A DNA stretch of 64,000 bases, from NCBI RefSeq assembly GCF_025460805.1, contig NZ_JAMXFJ010000012.1:106603-170602 (forward strand), given 5' to 3'. Shown in pieces: positions 16,027 through 26,332 of the stretch. The notes under the pieces were generated by a model that was given only the letters and a program-made list of their open reading frames with translations, was not told where the DNA came from and did not search any database. Made by a program: the position numbers and the translations under genes. Within the stretch, counting starts at the first letter, position 1. Each line of letters opens with the position of its first letter. Source of the stretch: Microvirga sesbaniae (GTDB taxonomy: Bacteria > Pseudomonadota > Alphaproteobacteria > Rhizobiales > Beijerinckiaceae).

Positions 16027-18353
16027 CCCATCGGCCTCCCGCGCAGCGCCTCGCAGGCCCGCAGGATCGCCTCGGGCGTCGCGGGGGCGTCGAGCGGCAC
16101 GGGCCGCGCGGGGTCGAGCGCATGGACCGCGTCGGCGAGGGCGCAGAACACGCTGTTCGCCAGCATGATCGGCGGCTCGCCCACGGCCTTGGAGCGATAG
16201 ATCGTCTCCTCCCGGTTCTCGTTGGGATAGAGCGCCACGGTGAAATCCGCCGGCACGTCGGAGGCCACCGGGATCTTGTAGGTCGAGGGGGCGTGGGTGA
16301 GCAGGCGCCCGTCCCGGCTGAAGACCAGCTCCTCGGTGGTGAGCCAGCCCATGCCCTGCACGAAGCCGCCCTCGATCTGGCCGATGTCGATGGCCGGATT
16401 GAGCGAGCGGCCCACATCGTGGAGGATGTCGGCGCGCAGCAGGCGGTTCTCGCCCGTGAGCGTATCGACGATTACCTCCGAGCAGGCCGCCCCGTAGGCG
16501 AAGTAGAAGAACGGCCGCCCCGTCCCCTTGGCGCGGTCCCAGGTGATCTTCGGCGTCTTGTAGTGCCCGGCCTCCGAGAGCGGCACGCGGGCCGCGATGC
16601 ATTTCTTCGCCAGTTCGTCGAAGGCCAGGCTCTGGTTGCCGACGAAGACCCGGTCGTCGCGGAACGCGATCTGATCCTCCGGAACCCCATAGGCCTCGGC
16701 CGCGTGGGCGGTCATGCGCCGCTTGATCGCCCCGGCGGCGACGCGCGCCGCCATGCCGTTAAGATCGGACCCGGAGGACGCGGCGGTCGGCGAGGTGTTC
16801 GGCACCTTCGCGGTGGTGGTCGCCGTGATGCGCACGCGCTCCAGGGCGATGCCGAATTCCTCGGCCACGACCTGCGCCACCTTGACGTAGAGCCCCTGCC
16901 CCATCTCGGTGCCGCCGTGGTTCAGATGCACGGACCCGTCCTGATACACGTGCACCAGGGCGCCGGCCTGGTTCATGTGGGTGAGCGTGAAGCTGATGCC
17001 GAACTTCACCGGCGTGAGCGCGAGGCCGCGCTTCATGATCGGCGAGGACGCGTTGAAGGCGGCGATCTCCTCGCGGCGCGCGCGGTAGTTCGAGGTCTGC
17101 TCGAGGGTGCGCACGAGGTTGAGGAGCGTATCGGTCTCCTCGACCTCCATGCCGTAGGGGGTGACGTTTTCGGCCTCGCGGTAGAAGTTCGCATAACGCA
17201 CGTCGAGCGGGTCGCGCCCCGTCGCCCAGGCGATCCGGTCCATCACGTGCTCGATGGCGAGCATGCCCTGCGGGCCGCCGAAGCCGCGGAACGCGGTGTT
17301 CGACACCGTGTTGGTCTTGAGCCGCTTCGACGCGATGCGCACGGCCGGCATCCAATAGGCGTTGTCCGCATGGAACATGGCCCGGTCGACCACGCCGCTG
17401 GAGAGATCCGCCGAATAGCCGCAGCGGGCGAGCAGATCGACCGCGTAACCCCGGATGCGCCCGTCGCGGTCGAAGCCGACCGACCAGTCGCAGCGGAAAT
17501 CGTGGCGCTTGCCGGTGAGGATGAAATCGTCGTCCCGGTCGAGGCGCAGCTTGCACGGCCGGCCCGTCGCGCGGGCCGCGAGGGCGGCCGTCACGGCCCA
17601 TTGCGTCGCCTGGCTTTCCTTGCCGCCGAAGCCGCCGCCCATGCGGCGCGTCTCGCAGGTGACATAGGCGTCCGGAATGTCGAGCACGCGGGCCACCACG
17701 TGCTGCACTTCCGTCGGGTGCTGGGTCGAGGAATAGACATGGATGTCCCCGTCCTCGCCCGGGACCGCCAGGGCGATCTGCCCTTCGAGATAGAAGTGTT
17801 CCTGCCCGCCCACCCGGAACCGGCCGTCCAGCCGGAAAGGCGCCTGCCCGATGGCGGCCTCCGGATCGCCGCGGCCATAGGCGTAATCGGGCAGCACGGT
17901 CTCGCCGCGCTCGAGGGCGTCCTCGACCGTGATGCTGGGAGCCTCCGCGTCGATCGCCATCACGGCCTGCTTGACGGCGCGGCGCGCCACGTCGCGGCTC
18001 GTCGCCACCACGGCGAAGAGAGCCTGGCCGAGAAAGCCGATGGCGGTGTCGGCGAAGAGCGGATCGTCGCCGAAGGCCGGCGACACGTCGTTCTTGCCGG
18101 GGATGTCGGCCGCGGTGAGCACCGCCACGACCCCGGGCACGGCGCGCACGGCGGACACGTCCAGGGACACGAGGCGCCCGCGCGCCTTCGGCGACTGCCC
18201 GACGGCCACATGCAGGGTGCCGTCCGGCTCGCGGATGTCGTCGATGTACTGCGCCGAGCCCTGCACGTGCTTGAGGCCGGAATCGTGCGGGAGCGGCTGG
18301 CGGACGTGGCGAAGGACCTCCGCTTCGATCATCGGCTTGGCGGGTGCGTTCAT
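16023..18353 (-). CDS. xdhB: Xanthine dehydrogenase molybdopterin-binding subunit XdhB
   Basis: Large catalytic subunit of a bacterial xanthine dehydrogenase, oxidising hypoxanthine/xanthine to urate. The 776-residue protein carries the usual molybdopterin contacts: QALFAVVA, EGQIALAVPGE, RRMGGGFGGKE, the substrate-pocket Arg in NTAFRGFGGPQGM, GGTEMGQGLYVKVAQV, SSGSDLNGMA, GQIEGGFVQGMGW and the catalytic Glu in SKAVGEPPIMLA. It begins 4 bases after xdhA and overlaps xdhC, forming an xdhABC operon. Confidence 0.96.
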   Translation of the reverse strand: MNAPAKPMIEAEVLRHVRQPLPHDSGLKHVQGSAQYIDDIREPDGTLHVAVGQSPKARGRLVSLDVSAVRAVPGVVAVLTAADIPGKNDVSPAFGDDPLFADTAIGFLGQALFAVVATSRDVARRAVKQAVMAIDAEAPSITVEDALERGETVLPDYAYGRGDPEAAIGQAPFRLDGRFRVGGQEHFYLEGQIALAVPGEDGDIHVYSSTQHPTEVQHVVARVLDIPDAYVTCETRRMGGGFGGKESQATQWAVTAALAARATGRPCKLRLDRDDDFILTGKRHDFRCDWSVGFDRDGRIRGYAVDLLARCGYSADLSSGVVDRAMFHADNAYWMPAVRIASKRLKTNTVSNTAFRGFGGPQGMLAIEHVMDRIAWATGRDPLDVRYANFYREAENVTPYGMEVEETDTLLNLVRTLEQTSNYRARREEIAAFNASSPIMKRGLALTPVKFGISFTLTHMNQAGALVHVYQDGSVHLNHGGTEMGQGLYVKVAQVVAEEFGIALERVRITATTTAKVPNTSPTAASSGSDLNGMAARVAAGAIKRRMTAHAAEAYGVPEDQIAFRDDRVFVGNQSLAFDELAKKCIAARVPLSEAGHYKTPKITWDRAKGTGRPFFYFAYGAACSEVIVDTLTGENRLLRADILHDVGRSLNPAIDIGQIEGGFVQGMGWLTTEELVFSRDGRLLTHAPSTYKIPVASDVPADFTVALYPNENREETIYRSKAVGEPPIMLANSVFCALADAVHALDPARPVPLDAPATPEAILRACEALRGRPMG

Positions 18354-18357
18354 GGGC

Positions 18358-19839
18358 CTACTCCGCCGCCTGAAGGGCTTCGCGCCGGCCGACGATCCGC
18401 GTCGCCCGCGTGTCGCCCGACGCCGTTTCGCTCAAGGCCTTGAAGACCAGGTTGCGCGCGACCGTCGCGCGGTACGCCGACGAGGCCCGGTGGTCGTCGA
18501 GGGGCTGGTAGTCGCGCGCGATGGCCGCCATGGCGTCTCCCCAGGACCCGGGCTCGTCCAGGGACACGCCCGCCAGCGCCCGCTCCGTCTCGGCGGCGCG
18601 CTTCGGGGTGCCGGCCATGCCGCCGAACGCGATGCGGGCGGCCACGATGCGCCGCCCGTCGAGGGTGAACTTGAAGGCGCCGAGCACCGACGAGATGTCC
18701 TCGTCGAAACGCTTCGAGATCTTGTACGCGCGGAAGGCTTCGTCGGCCTTGAGCTTCGGCACGCTCACCCGGCGCACGAACTCGCCCGGCAGCCGGTCCT
18801 GCCGGCGATAGGCGATGAAGAAATCCTCGAGCGCCAGGGTGCGCGTCGCCTCGCCGCGGCGCAGCGCCAGCGCCGCGCCGAGCGCGATGAAGACCGGCGC
18901 GAGGTCGCCGATGGGCGACCCGTTGGCGATGCTGCCGCCGACGGTTCCCGAGGCGCGCACCTGCGCCGAGCCGAAGCGGCGCATCACCTCGCCGAGATCC
19001 GGGTCGATCCGCGCGAGGGCGGGATGGATGGCTGCGTGCGACACGGTGGCGCCGATGCCGAGCGCCTCCGGGGAATCCTCGACGAGATCGAGACCGGCCA
19101 CGCGCCCGAGCCAGATGATCTTCTCGATCTCCATCATGGCCTTGGTGATCCACAGCCCCACATCGGTGCAGCCGGCCACCAGGGTCGCATCGGGATGCCG
19201 CCCATACAGCTCCGCCAGGGAGGCCTCGCTCGCGGGCGCGGCGAAGAAGCGGGTCTCGTCGCCGACGAAGACGTCGCGCCCATCGGCAAGGCTCGCGAGA
19301 CCTTGCGCAGTCGGCCCGCTCCTCGCCGCGAACGAATCGTCGGCCGGTCCGCCGCAGGCTTGCAGGGTCGCATCGACGATCGGCCGGTAGCCGGTGCAGC
19401 GGCAGAGATTGCCGGCCAGCGCATCGTTGGCGCTCTCCCGGCTCAAGGGCCGCTCGCCCTCGTGATAGAGGGTGAAGAGGCTCATCACGATCCCGGGGGT
19501 GCAGAAGCCGCACTGGGATCCGTGATGCGCCACCAGGGCGGACTGCACGGGGTGCAGCTCGCCGCTCGCCGCGAGATCCTCGACGGTCACGAGCTCCGCC
19601 CCGTCGACCTGGCCGAGGAGCAGGATGCAGGCATTGACGGGTTCGTAACGGACGCGCCCGCCCCTGACCCGGCCCAGGGCCACGGTGCAGGCGCCGCAAT
19701 CGCCCTCCGCGCAACCCTCCTTGGTGCCGACGCGACGCTCCTGAAGCCTTAAGTAGTCCAGAAGCATGGTGCGCGGGTGAAAGCCTGAAACCTCGACCGC
19801 CTGTCCGTTCCGCCAGAAGCGGATTGTGTCTCGTACCAC
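18358..19839 (-). CDS. xdhA: Xanthine dehydrogenase small subunit XdhA (2Fe-2S and FAD)
   Basis: Electron-transfer subunit of xanthine dehydrogenase, 493 residues. The plant-type 2Fe-2S cluster is bound by Cys43, Cys48 and Cys51 (GCAEGDCGAC) and one further Cys; the second cluster by QCGFCTPG and LCRCTGY. From about residue 190 the FAD domain follows (TLVAGCTDVGLW, GTVGGSIANGSPIGDLAPV, with the typical YRRQDRLPGEFV), ending in a CO-dehydrogenase-flavoprotein C-terminal domain. The start is GTG 19839, seven bases after a strong GGAGG. It is the first gene of xdhABC. Confidence 0.96.
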   Translation of the reverse strand: MVRDTIRFWRNGQAVEVSGFHPRTMLLDYLRLQERRVGTKEGCAEGDCGACTVALGRVRGGRVRYEPVNACILLLGQVDGAELVTVEDLAASGELHPVQSALVAHHGSQCGFCTPGIVMSLFTLYHEGERPLSRESANDALAGNLCRCTGYRPIVDATLQACGGPADDSFAARSGPTAQGLASLADGRDVFVGDETRFFAAPASEASLAELYGRHPDATLVAGCTDVGLWITKAMMEIEKIIWLGRVAGLDLVEDSPEALGIGATVSHAAIHPALARIDPDLGEVMRRFGSAQVRASGTVGGSIANGSPIGDLAPVFIALGAALALRRGEATRTLALEDFFIAYRRQDRLPGEFVRRVSVPKLKADEAFRAYKISKRFDEDISSVLGAFKFTLDGRRIVAARIAFGGMAGTPKRAAETERALAGVSLDEPGSWGDAMAAIARDYQPLDDHRASSAYRATVARNLVFKALSETASGDTRATRIVGRREALQAAE

Positions 19840-19930
19840 AATGATCCTCCGCCGGTTGACCCGGCCTTGTTATGGTGGGCCGGGTAGAATGGCGGAGCAA
19901 GGGCTTTTCGCCAAGGGGAGCGTCGCCAAG

Positions 19931-19960
19931 GGGACCGCCGGCCCGAAGGCCGGCGGTCCC
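19931..19960. other. 12-bp perfect inverted repeat between gloA and xdhA
   Basis: GGGACCGCCGGC and GCCGGCGGTCCC pair perfectly around a 6-base loop. There is no T run on either side. It lies between the gloA terminator and the xdhA ribosome binding site, so it could be a second terminator-like barrier or part of a regulatory site for the xdh operon. Confidence 0.55.
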
Positions 19961-19970
19961 GAAGCTCCGG

Positions 19971-19992
19971 AAAAAAGCCGCGCGGGCGCGGC
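19971..19992 (-). terminator. Intrinsic terminator of gloA
   Basis: On the minus strand GCCGCG-CCCG-CGCGGC is followed directly by six T residues (19976-19971). It starts immediately after the gloA stop codon and separates gloA from the xdh operon. Confidence 0.85.
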
Positions 19993-20433
19993 CTACCAGG
20001 TGCCCGTGTTGGGCATGGACGCCCAGGGCTCCTGCACCGGTTTGGGTTCGCCGCGCTGCAAAAGCTCGATCGAGATGTTGTCCGGGGTCTTGACGAAGGC
20101 CATATAGCCGTCGCGGGGCGGACGGTTGATGGTGACGCCCGCGTCCATCAGCTTCTGGCAGAACGCGTAGATGTCGTCGACCCGATAGGCGAGATGACCG
20201 AAGTTGCGGCCGCCCGCGTATTCGTTCTCGTCCCAGTTGTAGGTGAGCTCCAGCAGCGGGGCCTTCGAGTCCTTCGACTTCTCGACGTCGTTGGGAGCCG
20301 CCAGGAACACGAGGGTGTAGCGCCCCTTCTCGTTGTCCGTCCGACGGACCTCGACGAGCCCGAACTTGTTGACGAAGAAATCGAGGGATTCGTCGAGGTT
20401 CGACACGCGAACCATCGTGTGCAGGTATTCCAT
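19993..20433 (-). CDS. gloA: Lactoylglutathione lyase (glyoxalase I)
   Basis: Metal-dependent glyoxalase I that isomerises the methylglyoxal-glutathione hemithioacetal to S-lactoylglutathione. The 146-residue protein has two vicinal-oxygen-chelate modules and the four expected metal ligands: His in YLHTMVRV, Glu in LLELTYNW, His in FGHLAYRVDD and Glu in NISIELLQ. Start at ATG 20433 with AAGGA nine to thirteen bases upstream; a longer in-frame start exists but lacks a site. It has its own terminator. Confidence 0.94.
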   Translation of the reverse strand: MEYLHTMVRVSNLDESLDFFVNKFGLVEVRRTDNEKGRYTLVFLAAPNDVEKSKDSKAPLLELTYNWDENEYAGGRNFGHLAYRVDDIYAFCQKLMDAGVTINRPPRDGYMAFVKTPDNISIELLQRGEPKPVQEPWASMPNTGTW

Positions 20434-20643
20434 GGTCACATTCCTTATGGGCCGGGGATAGGTCATGGCGTAATTGCCGGAGAGTTCAAGAGGTACCTTT
20501 TTCTCGCGCGGAAAAAGCCTTGGATTTGCTCAAGATCGCATGGCCTCTTATGAAGGCTGCTTCGAGCAGACCGAAGGTCGTTCTCCCGAGGCGCTTCCCA
20601 AGGCCCTTGCTTTCGACGAAACCTTGTTTCACGCGGGTATTTG

Positions 20644-23325
20644 ATGCGCACCGACACTCAGCAGATCGTCCGCCTCGAGGATTACCGGCCCAGCGACTTC
20701 CTGATCGACCGCGTCGAGCTCGACGTGGGACTCCATCCCACCGCCACCAGGGTCGTGGCGACCCTGACCATGAGGCCCAACCCCGAGGGACGTCCGGACG
20801 CCCCCCTGGTGCTCGACGGCGACGAGCTGAACCTGAAGGCGCTGGCCCTGAACGGACGCTCCCTGTCGGCGGAGGAATTCGAGGCCTCTCCCCAATCCCT
20901 CACCATCGCCCAGGCGCCGCGCCAGCCGTTCACGCTCACCATCGAGACCGAGATCAACCCGACGGCCAACACCAAGCTCATGGGCCTCTACCGGTCGGGC
21001 GGCAATTACTGCACGCAGTGCGAAGCCGAGGGCTTCAGGCGCATCACCTATTTCCTCGACCGGCCCGACGTCATGGCCGTCTACACCACCCGGATCGAAG
21101 CGGACCGCGAGGACGCTCCGGTGCTTCTCGGCAACGGCAACCCGGTCGCGGGCGGGGTCGTCGACGGGTCCGACCGGCATTATGCCGTCTGGCACGATCC
21201 GCACCCGAAGCCGTCCTACCTGTTCGCCCTCGTGGGCGGGCGCCTCGGGCGGGTCTCCAAGACCTTCACGACCATGAGCGGGCGCGCGGTGGACCTCGCG
21301 ATCTACGTGGAGCCCGGCAAGGAGAGCCGCGCCGATTACGCCCTCGACGCGCTCGAGCGCTCCATGCGCTGGGACGAGCGGGTGTTCGGCCGCGAATACG
21401 ATCTCGACGTGTTCAACATCGTGGCCGTGTCCGACTTCAACATGGGCGCGATGGAGAACAAGGGTCTCAACATCTTCAACGACAAATACGTCCTGGCGAG
21501 CCCCGAGACCGCGACCGACATGGACTACGCCCATATCGAGGCGATCATCGCGCACGAGTACTTCCACAACTGGACCGGAAACCGGGTGACCTGCCGCGAC
21601 TGGTTCCAGCTGTGCCTGAAGGAGGGCCTGACGGTCTTCCGCGACCAGGAATTCTCCTCGGACGAGCGCTCCCGCCCGGTGCACCGCATCGCCGAGGTGA
21701 AGACCTTGAGGGCGCGCCAGTTCCTGGAGGATGCGAGCCCGCTCGCCCATCCGGTGCGCCCGACCCAGTATCGCGAGATCAACAATTTCTACACGGCCAC
21801 GGTCTACGAGAAGGGCGCCGAGATCGTCCGCATGCTCAGGACGATCATCGGCGAGGCCGATTTCCGGCGCGGCATGGATGTCTATTTCGAGCGCTGCGAC
21901 GGCACGGCCGCCACGGTCGAGGATTTCCTCTCCGCCTTCGCGGAGGTGACCGGCCGGGATCTGTCCCACTTCGCCCGCTGGTACGAGCAGTCCGGCACGC
22001 CCAGGGTCACGGTGAAGGGACACCACGACCCGGACGCGAAGACGTTCCGCCTCGATTTCACCCAGAGCACGCCCCCGACCCCCGGCCAGCCGGAGAAGGG
22101 CGCCATGGCGATCCCGGTGGCGCTCGGGCTTGTGGCTCAGGACGGCTCGGCTCAGGACGACTCGGCTCAGGACGGCTCGTGGGCGAACGCCGCCTGCGCG
22201 CGCCTGGATTCCCGCGGCGTCTTCCTGTTCGACAAGCCCCAGGACAGCATCACCTTCACGGGCGTGACGTCCCGGCCCGTTCCGTCCCTGCTCCGGGGCT
22301 TCTCGGCCCCGGTGAAGCTGTCGCTCGACCTTCCGAACGAGGAGCTGCTGGTCCTCCTCCGGCACGATACGGATGCGTTCAACCGCTGGCAGGCCGCCCA
22401 GACCGTGGCCATGCGCCTGCTGGTCGGCCTGGCGAAGGGCGTCGACGCGGCCGACCAGGATATCGGCGCCCTGTCGGGGGCGCTGTGCTCCTTCATGGGC
22501 AGGGACGCCCTCGCCGATCCGGCCTTCGCGGCGCTCGTGGTCACGCTTCCCAGCGAGGCCGACGTGGCGCAGGAGATCGGGCAGGACGTGAACCCCGACG
22601 CGATCCACCGGGCGCGCTCGCAGATGCGCCAGCGGATTGGCCGGAGCTGCGCGCAGCCCCTGCAGCGCTTCTACGACGCCCTGAGCGATTCCGGTCCCTA
22701 CAGTCCCGACGCGGCCAGCGCCGGACGGCGCTCCCTGCGCAACGCGTGCCTCGACCTTCTCGCCGCGGCCGATGCGGGCACCGGCGAGGCGCTCGCCGTG
22801 CGGCAGCTCGAATCGGCGAGCAACATGACCGACCGGCTCGCCTCCCTGAGCGTTCTGACCACCCTGCCCGGCGCCGTGCGCGAGGAGGCCATCGCCCGGT
22901 TCGGCGACCGCTACCGCAACGAGCCGCTCGTGCTCGACAAGTGGTTCACCCTGCAGGCCGCGATCCCGGAGGACGGCACCCTGGAACGGGTCACCGGGCT
23001 GATGCAGCACCCGGCCTTCTCCATCTCCAACCCCAATCGCGTGCGCGCGCTCATCGGCAGCTTCGCCATGCTCAACCAGGTCCAGTTCAACCGGGCCGAC
23101 GGCGCGGGCTATCGCTTCCTGGCCTCCATCGTGCTGCGCGTGGACGAGCTGAACCCGCAGCTCGCGGCCCGTCTCCTGACCGCTTTCAGCACCTGGCGGA
23201 TGATGGAAGGCGCCCGCCGGGCGCAGGCCGAACAGGCCCTCCGATCCATCGCGCAAAAGCCCAATCTTTCCCGCGATGTAGGGGATATCGTGAGCCGTTC
23301 CCTGGAAGAAGGCGGGGCGAAATAA
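20644..23325 (+). CDS. pepN: Aminopeptidase N
   Basis: Cytosolic zinc aminopeptidase of family M1, 893 residues, the full length of the E. coli PepN type. The substrate-anchoring motif GAMEN is at about 268-272 and the zinc motif HEYFHNW starts at His304, with the third ligand Glu in LKEGLTVFRDQEF. The domain order (beta-barrel, catalytic, C-terminal helical) is intact to the end. Residues around 498-512 carry a short repeat AQDGS-AQDDS-AQDGS produced by a 15-bp tandem triplication, probably in a surface loop. ATG 20644 follows a TTG; no strong ribosome binding site. Confidence 0.96.
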   Translation: MRTDTQQIVRLEDYRPSDFLIDRVELDVGLHPTATRVVATLTMRPNPEGRPDAPLVLDGDELNLKALALNGRSLSAEEFEASPQSLTIAQAPRQPFTLTIETEINPTANTKLMGLYRSGGNYCTQCEAEGFRRITYFLDRPDVMAVYTTRIEADREDAPVLLGNGNPVAGGVVDGSDRHYAVWHDPHPKPSYLFALVGGRLGRVSKTFTTMSGRAVDLAIYVEPGKESRADYALDALERSMRWDERVFGREYDLDVFNIVAVSDFNMGAMENKGLNIFNDKYVLASPETATDMDYAHIEAIIAHEYFHNWTGNRVTCRDWFQLCLKEGLTVFRDQEFSSDERSRPVHRIAEVKTLRARQFLEDASPLAHPVRPTQYREINNFYTATVYEKGAEIVRMLRTIIGEADFRRGMDVYFERCDGTAATVEDFLSAFAEVTGRDLSHFARWYEQSGTPRVTVKGHHDPDAKTFRLDFTQSTPPTPGQPEKGAMAIPVALGLVAQDGSAQDDSAQDGSWANAACARLDSRGVFLFDKPQDSITFTGVTSRPVPSLLRGFSAPVKLSLDLPNEELLVLLRHDTDAFNRWQAAQTVAMRLLVGLAKGVDAADQDIGALSGALCSFMGRDALADPAFAALVVTLPSEADVAQEIGQDVNPDAIHRARSQMRQRIGRSCAQPLQRFYDALSDSGPYSPDAASAGRRSLRNACLDLLAAADAGTGEALAVRQLESASNMTDRLASLSVLTTLPGAVREEAIARFGDRYRNEPLVLDKWFTLQAAIPEDGTLERVTGLMQHPAFSISNPNRVRALIGSFAMLNQVQFNRADGAGYRFLASIVLRVDELNPQLAARLLTAFSTWRMMEGARRAQAEQALRSIAQKPNLSRDVGDIVSRSLEEGGAK
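22135..22179 (+). repeat. 15-bp tandem repeat, three units, within pepN
   Basis: Three adjacent units GCTCAGGACGGCTCG (second unit with one change, GAC for GGC) add AQDGS / AQDDS / AQDGS to PepN in frame. Confidence 0.9.
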
Positions 23326-23360
23326 CCTCCTTGTTTCAAGAGGTTACCGGGTTGTCCCAG

Positions 23361-23396
23361 ATTTCCCCAAGGGAATGCGGGATGGGAAATTTTTTA
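23361..23396 (+). terminator. Intrinsic terminator after pepN
   Basis: ATTTCCC (23361-23367) pairs with GGGAAAT (23384-23390), followed by a T run to 23395. A weaker hairpin with a bulge (TAACCTC-C-TTG / CAAGAGGTTA) sits just before it at 23323-23346, overlapping the pepN stop. Confidence 0.65.
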
Positions 23397-23516
23397 TTAA
23401 CCTTCGGGTTCTACTAACTGGACAAATCACCCGCTCAAGATTCTATTGTTAGTGATTCGGAGAGATGCGGCACGTCCTCCGAAACAGGACGAAAATGGTT
23501 CCGGAGGAAACATCGC

Positions 23517-25844
<2,328 letters not shown>

Positions 25845-26332
25845 CGCATCGGACGGACCCGGAGGGCCGCGTCCGTCATGGCACCCTCCGCCCTTCCCGC
25901 CACCCTCCCCCCGTCATGGCCGGCCCTGTGCCGGCCATCCCGATGCGGTGAGGTGCGGCGCTTCAGACGATCGGGATCACCGGGACAGGCCCGGTGATGA
26001 CGTGGTGTGTGTGTGACCCGGTGCGAACACCCTCCACGTCATGGCCACCCTCCGCCCTTCCCGCCACCCTCCGCCCGTCCCGTCACCCTCACCACGTCAT
26101 GGCCGGCCCTGTGCCGGCCATCCCGATCGGAAGAGCGCGGCGCATCAAGCAATCGGGATCACCGGGACAAGCCCGGTGATGACGTGGAAAAGGTGGCAAG
26201 GGCCGGTGATGACGTGGCGGGTGGGACGAGCCCGGTGATGACGTGGCGGGTGGTCGTCGGCACGATGCTTTGCTTGAGGATGGGAGCATCGGATCCGATC
26301 CCAAAAGTGGGTCCACTTTTGGGTCCGATGCG
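25845..26332. repeat. Intergenic repeat region between the PAS kinase and glnE
   Basis: The two genes converge here and no gene lies between. A short-family half copy follows the stop at 25845-25865; composite repeats are at 25911-26004 and 26093-26187, the second followed by two extra ends of hairpin B (around 26195 and 26240). A near-perfect short-family copy with inner palindrome CCAAAAGTGGGTCCACTTTTGG is at 26284-26337 and overlaps the glnE stop codon. Confidence 0.75.
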
